From NCBI GenBank assembly GCA_027475525.1, contig JAMWFC010000115.1, forward strand, positions 744,001 through 808,000: 64,000 nucleotides of DNA. Direction: 5' to 3'. Within the stretch, counting starts at the first letter, position 1. Every line of letters begins with the position of its first letter. Shown here piece after piece: positions 24,095 to 34,745 of this stretch. Source of the stretch: Macrolepiota albuminosa. Lineage: Eukaryota; Basidiomycota; Agaricomycetes; Agaricales; Agaricaceae. A program made the position numbers and the translations under genes. Under the pieces are notes generated by a model. It was not told where the DNA came from and made no database searches. It saw nothing but the letters and a program-made list of their open reading frames with translations.

Positions 24095-26300
24095 TCACTG
24101 GTAATGCTTACAGTCAGTTTGATTGATAAACTTGTGAAACACTGCTATTGTTTAGTCTGAAGATATTTTATCCTGAGATCTGTTTAAATACTACACCAGT
24201 CAGGCTGTTTGACTAACTACTACTGACTAAATAGTATCTGGTATATAATGCAAAGTGATAAACAGTGCAAGTAAAGTCCTGGCATTTGACTTGCAGAGGC
24301 TGACTACAACTAATAAAAAGAGGCAGAAGTAGCATGAATAGTTGGGTGGTGATAGGACCCTACACAGGCTAGGTGCACCAATGGCAGGCCACAGCAGGCT
24401 TAGTACTGGCTCTGGTGATAGGACCCCACACAGGCTAGGCATATCAACAGCAGGCTTGGTGCCAGCTTCAGACACCTTGCCACACTTGTTCCAAACTCAG
24501 TATGCATGATTTACCTATTTTAGGCCATACTCAATGGCCATGCATGGCAAGCAACAGATCCAATCAGTGATAGTGCCAGCAGCAGCTGGAATGACAAGTG
24601 ACAGCTGCCATCATGCCATCAGCAAGCATTGACAGATGGCATCACTCCATTGGCACATGATACAGCTAGCTGGCAGCACTACTTATGACTTGGAATATGT
24701 ATTTCTCTGTGACAGACAGCTTGGCATTTTACCTTAGTGCCTGACACTGCTTGGCACCTCCTTTTGACTTAGATAGACAGCATTCTTGTTGACTTCTTGT
24801 TATTTAGTTTAATGCATAGTGTTTACTTACATTCTTTCCAATTCACCACTCCTTGGCAATGCTTAGCCATTTAGCAATGGTGAACTCATTTTACTATAAA
24901 TACTTACCATTGTCACTAGTTAAAGCAAAAAAAAGAACAGAGTACCCCATTTACACCTCTCAGTTCACCTCACAGTTCAGATTTCTTCTGCACTAACTTA
25001 GTTCAAAGTCGCCAACTGTCTGAACATTTCTAGCCTGCTTGCCACAATTATGCATACAGAACTTACATGCCTTGCATCTACAGCAGGCAATATGCAGCTT
25101 AGTCATTGCTAAGCCTCTAGCTTTTCTTGCCATACCTCTTGCTGTATCTTACTCAACTTCACTTCCTTTTCTATTTAAGCATACTTATTCATTGGCATAT
25201 TCTTCTTACTGCACATTCCTTACTGACTTTCCTTACTGACTCTCACTATTACTTGCTGATAACTCAATTTTGACTTATTTTCTGGGACCTGCCTGGGACT
25301 CCCTCAAACACTTAGTGTTCCCAATGCATATTTCTCAGTTAATAGCTGTAAACTGGGTCTGCTACTGATCAACTTTTGGGCATCATCATTGGATACCTTG
25401 GTGCTAATGATCTGAACTTAGCACACATGATTTAGCTATTTTAGGCCATACTCAATGGCCACACACAGCAAGCAACAGATACAACCAGTGATAGTGCTGG
25501 CAGCAGCTGGAATGACAGTTGACAAATGGCATCAGTCTGTTGGCAAATGATACAGCTAGCTGACAGCAGTGCTTACAACTTGAAATAATAGCAATTTTTC
25601 ATGACAGACAGCAATCTTGTGGACTTTCTACTATTTAGTTTAATGCATGGTGTCTATTTACATTCTTTCCTGTTCACCACTCCTTGGCAACACTTGGCCA
25701 TTTAGCAACAGTGAACTCATTTTTGTTATAAATACTTACTGTGTACTGTAGTAAAAAGAACAAAACAGAGGACTCAGTTTACATCTTACTGCTGCTCAGT
25801 TTACCTTACAGTTCAGATTTCTTTTGAGCTGACTTAATTCCAAGTTGCTAATTGTCTGAACACTTCCTGCCTGCTTGCTGCAGTTATATATATAGAATCT
25901 ACATGCATTGCATCTATGGCAGACATCAACTTAGACATCACTAAGCTTTTAGTTTTCTTACCACCTTTGTTGCTGCACTTCACTCACATTCACTCCCTTC
26001 TTCTCTAGATGCATTTTCTTTACTGCATGTTTTCTGGGATCTGTCTGGGACTTTCTCACATACTTAGTGCACCCAATGCATATTCCCAGGTTAGTAGCCA
26101 TAAACTGTGTCTGCTACTGACCAACTTTTGGGCATCATTAGTAGTAGTATAGAGAAACCAGCTAAGCTTAGAATAGAGAAACTTCCAGAGATAGAAATGC
26201 TTCCCTTACAGTTCTGGGTTTACTGGGTTTATCTAAATTTTTTACCACTTAGCATCTTGCTCACAGTGCTTGTTATTGCCAACTTTTCTTGATTCTGTCA
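24095..26300 (+). repeat. Two diverged LTR-like direct repeats in CpG-poor DNA
   Basis: Copy 1 is about 24,490-25,395 and copy 2 about 25,415-26,140. They share TTTTAGGCCATACTCAATGG, AGCAGCTGGAATGACA, a TATAAATACTTA box (24,895 and 25,735) and a final CAACTTTTGGGCATCAT. The TATA-like box and size fit decayed LTRs or a tandem solo-LTR pair. No coding region lies between them. Confidence 0.55.
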
Positions 26301-26635
26301 CGACCCACTTACTCAAGACCTCTTGATGTCATTGACACACCTACTCTGGACCTTCTGCACTTACTTCAGACCTCTGGACATCACAACTGACAGACACAAA
26401 GTGTTCTAGTGTTGTTGAACTTCAGAATGAAGAAGACAACAACACTAGGGGGTGAAAATTTATAGTAAGGTCACGTGCGCTGGGGTAGTCACGATCGTGC
26501 TCTTGAAAGATCTTAGGCAAAACGTGCTACATTAACCCAAGAGTAATTAGATTTTGTGAATCAGTGGCAGTGCATAGCAATTGTATGTAAAAGTTGGGCG
26601 CGAAAGATGTCCAGTCCTCTAATGATTTCTTAAAT
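26301..26635. other. Upstream region of the RING-Tom70 gene
   Basis: The left part (TGTCACGACCCACTTACTC near 26,297) is still CpG-poor repeat. From about 26,470 composition is normal and should hold the promoter. No TATA box is obvious. Confidence 0.35.
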
Positions 26636-29524
26636 ATGCCTCTGGTTCTTGACCCTTCGAGCTCTTGTGATATCTGTTTTGAGTCATTCACAAACCACAG
26701 TGACTCTCGTCCGCCCTTCGCCATCCCATGTGGTCATGTGTTCTGTCGAGAGTACGTCTGCGTCTTTCTTGGGCGCTCAAACATGTTGAACACCAATAGC
26801 TGTCTTGGCGGTATGGTCCCCAGCGCATGTCCGATGTGCCGGGAACCTTTCATACCCGATTCTGGGGTGAAATTAATTGTGGAGGATAGATCTTCTGACT
26901 CGAGTGGGTCAGATAAAGCTGCGTTTGACTTGTTGAAGAAGCTAGTCATATCTTGGAACCTTGTGCTTCCGGAACGGGATAGAATTGAGCTCATGATGGA
27001 GGTAGAGCAATGGCTTGCCAGCAATGGAAATACAGTGGGTATTGATGGAATTGTGACGTCGTTCGCTGAAATTTAGATTACAGTAGTATGAAGTGCTCAC
27101 CGAGACGCTAAAGATCATCAGGGCTCATAATGAATTGAGTCATGACCTAGAGCGGCTGAATGCCGATCAGGCATCTTTTAAGGAGGAGGCGAGCACTACT
27201 GAACAGAGCCTCCTAAATAGGTTGAAAGAAGCTCAACTGTATGTTGCGTACCAGGACACAAGTTTATCTTTTTAACCTTTGACTTTCCATTATAGGCAGG
27301 TGATGTGTTACTGGAAATTGAGGCTAATCGTCTCGAAATTGATCTTCTTCCTTCTTTAGGCCGCCCGGCTTAAGGCTGAGTCGTCAATATACAGTCGGTT
27401 CTCCTTAAATCTCCCAGATTGTGTATGTGTTCATATGCAACATCTTTGGTAATTCGAAGAATTTGATTGACCTCCGGTCAAGGAACGTGATATCCTTGCG
27501 AAAGCCTTCAAGGAAGATGGGAACAAAGCCTTCAAGAAGGAAGACTTCACACTTGCAGTGTCGTTATTTTCTCGTGCTATTGGGGTTGCGTCAAAGCAAG
27601 ATGCCATCTTCTATGCCAATCGGGCTGCTTGTACGTACAACTTGCATGAGTGTTATAACAGAAATTCAGTTGTAAGGTACAATCCACAGGCTATCTTAAA
27701 TTGACACCACAGGTTCCTCGTCTCGCTGTGGATGATTGTAACGAAGCAATAAAGTATAATCCGATCTATGTTAAGGCCATACATTGTCGTGGCACTGCTT
27801 ACGAGGCTCTCGAGCGTTTTGACGACGCACTGGATGGTGAAATTAGGTAGCCTTAACGTCCTTGAGATTGACTGATGGAGCACTAGATTTCATCACGACA
27901 TACTCGTTGGACCAATCAGGCATTATGGAAGCTTCAAGACCAGTCGGTCGACTTCTTCGGAATCTTGCTACAGAAAAAGCTTTGAAGATTCTCGATGTGC
28001 GTATACCAGACCGTTAGAAGGACCTGTTAGGCTTATACCCCTTCCCGAATCATACATGTTGTGCAGGACCAAGACACAAGTTTACCATCTTTCTCGGTTA
28101 TCTCAGCCTACTTCGCAAGCTTTCGAACTCGTATGTCTGATATTCTCCTCATCTCGTCATCGTCAGAATCTGTGTATGATATATATATCTCATAGAAACA
28201 AGATTAGACACTCCTACTCGTTTGTCAGCGGGGGATTTAATCCTTTTGAGAGCGCTTGACACACTTAGTTTGGCCGAATACCAAAATGCCATGTCGCTCG
28301 TAAACGAAGCCTTAGATGAAGGGATCTCTATATGCTGGCGTGAAGGTAGGGCTACAGCAAGAAGTCTTCGCGGATCGTTCAAGTGACTGAATTTACTTCT
28401 TTCAATCATCGTACGCTGAAGGTACATTACAATGTAGCTACCTTATGGGTGATCTCCTTGCGGCGAAAAGCAGTTTCCTGTTTTCTCTCTCTATCTTACC
28501 GCATTCCACGCAAAACCTCATAAAGCTTGCAAGAATCCACTTTGAACAAGGTGATGATGACGCGGGATTTAGTTGTTTCGAGGATGCCATTATCCATGAC
28601 GGCGATGATCCAGACATTTATCACCATAGAGGGCAAGGCATGGGTTCTATAGCTTGCTCTACTTTCACATTTCCAATAAGACTTACAATTTAGCCTATCT
28701 CGAGAAAGAGAATTACCCTCTGGCTGCCGATGATTTCGTCAAGTCTATCAGCCTTGATAAACTATTCATACCCTCGCACGTACAGCTTGCCTCAGCTTAC
28801 TTCAAACTCAAGGATTTCAGAAGGGGCGAGAGCACCCTCAGGCGTATGCTTGAAATATTTCCCAAACGAAGCGAGCCGCTCAACTACCTGTGAGTGTCCC
28901 CCTCCCACCAGCCCACGAGATTTAATTGATCATAATCCGCAGCGGGGAATTCCACTTCTCTCAAGGTCGTTGTGCAGATGCTATACAAATGTTCGAGCGT
29001 TCCTCCAAAATGGAGGAGCGCAAGGCGATACCCAATATAGCGCCTCTCTTAAACAAAGGTCGCGCCCTCTTACAGTGGAAAAATGACATCAAATCGGCTT
29101 TAGATTGCTATATGCATGGATACCGTTGCAATCCAGATGCAGTCGCCGCCATTGTAATGATCTCCGAGCTTCGCTTGGAACGTTGGGACCTTAACGAGGT
29201 GACGTCGTCTCTCAAAGATTTAGTGGAGGCCACTCGAAATCGGAGGAAATCAGAGCTAGTGGCTGCATTGTCGTGCCAATACGTGGGCCCTTTTTTCTAA
29301 ACCAGTGCCCACTTGATACTGAATTCGAAGCAATTCGTATGCAGGCTTGCGAATCATACCGCAATTTTGTGAGAAAATACCCAGAATTGTCACCAGTACT
29401 CAGATTGTTTGCACATGAAAGATTCATATCGCTCTTTCGCGAATACTTAGCACCGCTACGCCATACCTCGATATTTGCTCCCACAGAATTCTTCATTGCT
29501 GGTTCTAGTACCGCAGATAGATGA
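26636..29524 (+). CDS. RING finger / coiled-coil / Tom70-like TPR fusion protein (paralogue 3)
   Basis: A chimera of the RING family with a mitochondrial import receptor-type TPR array. The exon model is 26636-26751, 26800-27034, 27087-27238, microexon 27296-27299, 27360-27422, 27483-27630, 27690-27836, 27887-27996, 28067-28130, 28196-28345, 28422-28637, 28694-28889, 28943-29258, 29306-29524. The total is 2,136 nt, 711 residues and in frame. RING ligands are CDIC (11-14), CGHVFCRDC and CPMCR. The coiled coil is about 118-170. TPRs run from residue 191 (AFKEDGNKAFKKEDFTLAVS, FYANRAACY, YVKAIHCRGTAYEAL) to DPDIYHHRGQAYLEKENY, FKLKDFRRGESTLRRMLEIF and WKNDIKSALDCYMHGYRCNP. That order matches Tom70, including the linker DQDTSLPSFSVISAYFASFR. 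There is no N-terminal membrane anchor and no Met opening the TPR part. The intron at 28638-28693 uses a GC donor. The last intron is the least certain. Two separate genes remain possible. Confidence 0.75.
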
Positions 29525-29896
29525 ATCTTCTTTTTTGTAGGGCTTATCAGGAGCCAGTGAACCAGAAAGTTTGAAAAAAAGAACTTTTACGACATTCCAC
29601 GCCACAGTACACCTTCAACTTCAGCAGGTGCTCCTAAATTAAGGCTGCATTCCAAATGACTTCAACACCCCAAGTCAGCCAGAAAGGATGTGGAACTACA
29701 TTCAACAAGTCGAGACTTTTCCGTGGCATGTAGCAGAGTTAATCAAAGTCGAGACGCATGGAGTGAACGACCGCGGGGCAGATCATTGAAGACCTGATGC
29801 GCGTCGAGCGGCGACATTCATATTGAGCAATACCTATTTACAATTTTACGACCAGATAACAAGCATACATAGGTAAAGCCCATTGACCGAAACAAA
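29525..29896. other. Short intergenic region
   Basis: It lies between the convergent 3' ends of the RING-Tom70 gene and RPS14. No feature is recognised. Confidence 0.5.
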
Positions 29897-30581
29897 TCAC
29901 AGACGGCGACCACGGCGACCGCCCTATCGAATTGTCAGTTATATAACACGTAAAATCCAACACATGACATCGCACCTTACGCCTAGTGGAATCGGTAGGA
30001 ACGGGAGTGACGTCCTCAATACGTCCGATACGCATCCCAGCACGGGCAAGAGCACGGAGAGCGCTCTGGGCACCAGGGCCGGGAGTTTTAGTGCCAGTTC
30101 CACCAGTAGCACGGAGCTTGATGTGCAAAGCGGTGATTCCAACTTCACGGCAGCGAGCAGCAACGTCCTGCGCTGCCAACATGGCAGCGTAGGGAGACGA
30201 TTCGTCTCGGTCGGCTTTTACTTTCATGCCACCTGCACAGAGAGCAAAAGATTGATGAAAACATTGCTCAAAAAGCATTGAACTCACCAGTGACACGGGA
30301 GATGGTCTCCTTTCCAGACAGATCGGTGACATGGACGAAAGTGTCGTTGAAGGAGGCAAAGATGTGAGCGACACCGAAAACGAGCTCTCCCTCAGCGACC
30401 TGGGGGCCGAGCGAAACGGTGTTTTCCTCCTTGGGTGCCTTGACTTTCTTGGGGGGCTAGAAATGACATCCAATAGTCAGACTCGTGATCCAGCGAATTC
30501 CAGTCGATTTAGACAAAGTTTTCTTCTTTGACAACACGAAAACAGGCCTGCACAGACATTCAAACAGACTCGACATACCAT
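29897..30581 (-). CDS. RPS14: 40S ribosomal protein S14 (uS11)
   Basis: A small-subunit ribosomal protein of the platform that contacts the 3' end region of 18S rRNA. Exons are 30579-30581 (the ATG alone), 30288-30456, 29976-30232 and 29897-29923, giving exactly 151 residues, the usual length. Diagnostic stretches are [55 protein letters not shown] and the basic end [14 protein letters not shown]. An intron directly after the initiator ATG is common in fungal ribosomal protein genes. All introns are GT-AG. Confidence 0.97.
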
Positions 30582-31069
30582 TTTGACGAATTTAAGGAGG
30601 AAAGCTTGAGGATTGGCTTGTTGATGACGAGGACGGGCACTTCAAAATTCTGTCGTCGGGTAAAATGAAAATATTCACAAACATGGCATGACAATATCAA
30701 ATACCGCCACCCCGGACTTTCCAGAGGGCGTCTAGTGGAACTTACACGCGAAATCTTTACCTTTGTCAATTTTCTTTCTATTCATCGCAAATTCTTTCGA
30801 TGCATCATTCTGCATCAGTGTCTGATACTGTCGAATCCACTTGGGGCACTCAAACCCTGGTCCACCCACAATTTACCCTCGGGATATGCCTTAAATTTAA
30901 GCCTGGGCAAGAACCTATCGATAAGGCCATGATCATCTGATAATCTTCATTGGTCGTTAGTCCACATCGATCATGGGTTGGAGCATATGACACTGGAACG
31001 TAGTTTAAAATAAACAGATCTACGCCCTTCTTGCGTTGTCTCTCACCAGGTAACTTACATCCTTCGATT
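30582..31069. other. Intergenic region between divergent genes
   Basis: It lies between the RPS14 start and the cyanase-like mini gene and should hold both promoters. Short frames show nothing recognisable. Confidence 0.45.
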
Positions 31070-31455
31070 ATGGCTCCAGACCCGCAGTGCACTGCTGTTG
31101 CTGCCGCAAAGCAGAAGTCAGGTCCGCACTCCACACTAGCTTCCTTAAAATTACATTGACATAAAAATAATCTTCGTAGGTCTTTCCTATGCTGCCATCG
31201 CCGCTAAGATCGGCTTGACTGAGCAACATGTCATCGACAGTCTGTACCCGTTTTAACGTCTCGAAGTCATCTTATCCTCATCTCATCACCTAGTCTGCAC
31301 TGGAGCTAAGCGGCCCACCGCTACTGAATTTGATACGCTGGCAAAAGTACTCGGTATCACGTCTCCAGTGAGTCGATAGATATAGTCTGGCAAACCTTAA
31401 TTGAACTCCACGTCAGCTTCCCAGCAACAACTCCCACACCGCTCAATCTGCATAG
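31070..31455 (+). CDS. Small protein with cyanase-N-terminal-like helix-turn-helix
   Basis: Four exons (31070 to about 31124, 31181-31242, about 31294-31370, about 31421-31455) splice to a protein of about 74 residues. Its core reads GLSYAAIAAKIGLTEQHVID then CTGAKRPTATEFDTLAKVLGI. This follows the lambda-repressor-like five-helix N-terminal domain of cyanate hydratase. The catalytic C-terminal cyanase domain (Arg/Glu/Ser triad) is absent: after TSP the last exon ends within a dozen residues. It is either a stand-alone HTH mini-protein or the remnant of a full cyanase gene. Enzyme activity is not expected. Splice sites are GT-AG and frames join cleanly. Confidence 0.6.
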
Positions 31456-33253
31456 ATTCATATGCACTAGCCACATGATCGTCATATGTACTAGTAGCGA
31501 AGAACAAATCTTATTATGTTGGCGAAGATTTCAGTTCCCTGCAGATGACTTTGGTCACAACATCTAATCGGATCTAATCCATGGATCAGTGAATTCTTAT
31601 GAGAATTGTTGGAGTCTTGAGGTCATTCCCGTGCCTGAAGGCCGGTACATGAACCATCGGGATCCTTGTACCCCAATATTGCAAGACTTGTCATGATGCC
31701 TGACACGCGCACAACGCGGTTCTTGTGCCACGTCTTTCCCTCCTCTTTGCCTTTCAATTGGGATTGATCTTGTGACCTCAGGACTTTCCTGCTCCTATTG
31801 GCAACGGAGTTCAATGGGCCAACTCGCTGTCTACTTGGCTAGATTCATATAACTGAGAAGACGACGGCCACTAAGTTTGGCCTTTTCGGACAAACGTAAG
31901 AGGAAATCCAGTCTCTGACAAGCTAGGGTCAGCTGTCTGTGGATTATACACATGCATGTGTACCCATCAATGCTTTGGCTCTTCTCCGAGTCGGCCAGTA
32001 ATGCTAACCCATCTTCATATCGCGTTGAACCATTTCGAGGAGCGGTGAAGCAAACGGTGATGTCACGACTTCTACGAAGCATATCTCCAGCCTGACTTGA
32101 GCCTAAGCTTGAGTGTCTTCAATCTCATCTGATCGTTAATAGGCCAATGGCTCTGCGATATGGCCGTCGTTCTATTAACAATGATCTTCCTCTCCAGCTG
32201 GCTTCAGTTCGGCCATTCGAAGCTATCGCTTGCAGAGTCAATCTGGAATATGACTAATTTCGCAGTTAACGTCACGAAGAGTGCCTTGTAATGGTATCCG
32301 TCTGGAGGGGATTTTTGCATTGAATATCAATCGCCTTCGACGACGTCAGGTCAGAGCACGTGTTTCTTCATACACTCTTCATCAATAATGCATGAATAAC
32401 ATTGTTACACGTAAAAAATTAAACCTACGGCCAATGACCTTGGTTCGAGCTCCTGATGTGCGAGACGCTGGTCGGGGAGGCACGCCCGGGCCCCGAATCA
32501 CCATCATTACCTCAATGTTTCAAAGCCAAAAAGGTTATCTCCCATGTCTGAAGCATTATCGAATGGCGAAAACGCGTTTATCCCGTAAGACGCCTTGTCC
32601 TTACGGGCGTGCCGTTATAAGGCTGTCGTGCCTCGATACGTCTTAAACCCGCATCACCTTCTTCCTTATCTCTGGAACTGTAATGGAAAATGTCGACGGC
32701 AGGCCTATGGGCGTTTAAACATGCTTTTCTACATTCAAAAAATGACGGACAGGCAGAAAATCCCAACACATGGTTTCCACGAGGCTTGGACATCATGACG
32801 TGCGACGTACATATGCGTATAGAAGTGAAGTGATATCATTATACGGGTGTGTAGATTAAAACGAACCACTACGAAGGGATAGAACGCAGATAACCAAGCT
32901 ATGCAAACTAGATGGAAAATGCTAAAAATGCTACAACGGGTGCTGAGCAGGTATTGTTCAGCTTCTATGGGATAAATAGAAGATAGCAATAAAAAAGCGA
33001 CGAGGGGTATGCAAACTCCCCATAAAATAGTAACATAAAAAGAGTGTTGTTAGAATGGAAGATGGAAGTCACAATCGAGCAAGGAAAGGAGGGTATAAGC
33101 TATGTACAACGGAAAAGGGAAAGCTAGGGGTATCCGATCAAGGACTACGAAACTGAGGAAGACGATACGTACGTGAATAAGATACATGCCCGAAAAAAAA
33201 TACGAATGTCGGACTGTCCCCGATGAATGTAAAGGATACATTACACAAAATGA
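31456..33253. other. Intergenic region, no supported gene
   Basis: 1.8 kb. Minus-strand frames at 31,623-31,814 and 31,831-32,082 and plus-strand frames around 32,400-32,800 have no motif or splice context I recognise. I see no repeat or RNA gene. Confidence 0.45.
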
Positions 33254-34745
33254 TCAACGAGGTGAAAATCGCGAGGAAGCAGTAATATACGGCGTCCGAG
33301 TCGCACTTCGAGACGGTGTGCGCAATGGAGGATCGATAGAACCAGGTGGGATCCAAATTTGGCGGATCTCTGCTTTTTCATCCGACGGAGAACGCACCAT
33401 TTTCGGGGGAGCAGGGATCGATGGCGTAGACAGCCTCCGCGGTTTCGTGGGGATGGGAGGTGGCGCTGGAGTAGTTGTCCGCAAATGGCTAGGTGTTTGC
33501 GTCATCGAACGCAAGCTGTGAGCTGGTGCAGGAGTGTATGTCCGAACCATCGGTGTTTGGGTCCTTGGGAGAGAAGCAGGGGTTTGGGTCCTCAAAAGAC
33601 TCGGGGGAGCAGGCGTATACGTTCGTGAAGGCGAAGGCGTGGCGGGCGTCGTTGGTCGTGAAGACATCGAAGAAGATCTTTGATGCATCGAGTTAATACG
33701 TGAGAATGGCGACTGGGACGATGCAGAGGTATACGGGGTGGGAGATGTTGACGGTGGCGTCGGCGATGCTGCAGGCTGAGTTACGTCTGTGGTAATAGCA
33801 CCACTACCGAGTGACTCTTTCAGCTTGTTCAACTCCACACAGACATTCTGATAGTCCTGTGCCTTTGCTACATATAGTTGACGCTGTGAAAAAAAAAAGG
33901 ATAAGCCAAAGCAGTAATCAACTGAAGCAACAACTAACTTGTCTGATTATTTTTAAGATAACTGACGGTTAAAAGTGTTTCGTGTGATACAATGTAGTAT
34001 CCACATACCTTCTTAACTCAGTTTCTATTTTTTCGTTGCCTGATTGTAGTTCGTCTATTTTGCCTTTCAGATTAGCCTCGACGATTTTCATACTCCTAGT
34101 GGCTTCGAAATGTGCTTGATGGTTCATTAGAATGGCCCGCAAGAGCGCAGAACTAAGCAGAAGCGACGTCTGAGGTGGTCATGAACAGCACGAAACGGTG
34201 AATTCAAGACTTGAACTAACCTGGACATAAACACCAGACTCAAGCCATTCATCAAGTTCTCTGTAAAGGGCAGCAACCTCCTCTACCGAACATTTTTTTG
34301 CGGCGACCCTCGCGACCTTTTCCTCAAGTAGCCGAACTTCCGGACGGATACCGGAAGATCGCTCTGACCTGCGTGCCCACAGAGAGGCAAAGTCCGTTTG
34401 ACTGGGCTCAAGGGAATATGTAGGCGCGCGCCGCAGTATATTCCACCTGCTGGAAGAATTAAACTCAATACGTATAACACGAACTGAGTCATTGGTGAAG
34501 CTTTCGCGACAGAAAGGACAGACGGGCGAGAGGCGAGAGGGCGTCTTTTCAACTATGGTACTACAGCAACTCGCGCATAGGACGTGTCCTGTTCGAAAGA
34601 GACAAAAGAATGCCGAATATGATTTTTTCACATATTTATTCACATGATTTCTTGACTTACCACAAGGAATCGAATGAGGTTGGCACTGAGGGCCGTACTC
34701 TTCCGCGCACACGTCACAAGCAGATCCGGAAGTAAGAGTTATCAT
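33254..34745 (-). CDS. RING finger / coiled-coil protein with Thr/Pro-rich tail (paralogue 4)
   Basis: Putative RING E3-like protein on the minus strand. Exons are 34745-34661, 34588-34221, 34169-34009, microexon 33942-33939 (ACAA on the coding strand) and 33883-33254. The total is 1,248 nt, 415 residues. RING ligands are CDVC (10-13), CGHVLCASC (with an intron inside the G codon) and CPFCRESF. A helical stretch rich in Glu/Arg (EVRLLEEKVARVAAKK) and a coiled coil (ANLKGKIDELQSGNEKIETE) follow. The tail is built from near-repeats of RTQTP / RTYTPAP / LRTTTPAP. It shares the microexon position and phase with the other three paralogues but is inverted relative to them and is the shortest. Function beyond RING is unknown. 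Confidence 0.82.

Noticed and set aside
24227..24475. 82-codon minus-strand frame in repeat DNA
   Set aside because: It lies in CpG-poor repeat with an internal duplication (CACACAGGCTAGG-like blocks). No domain.
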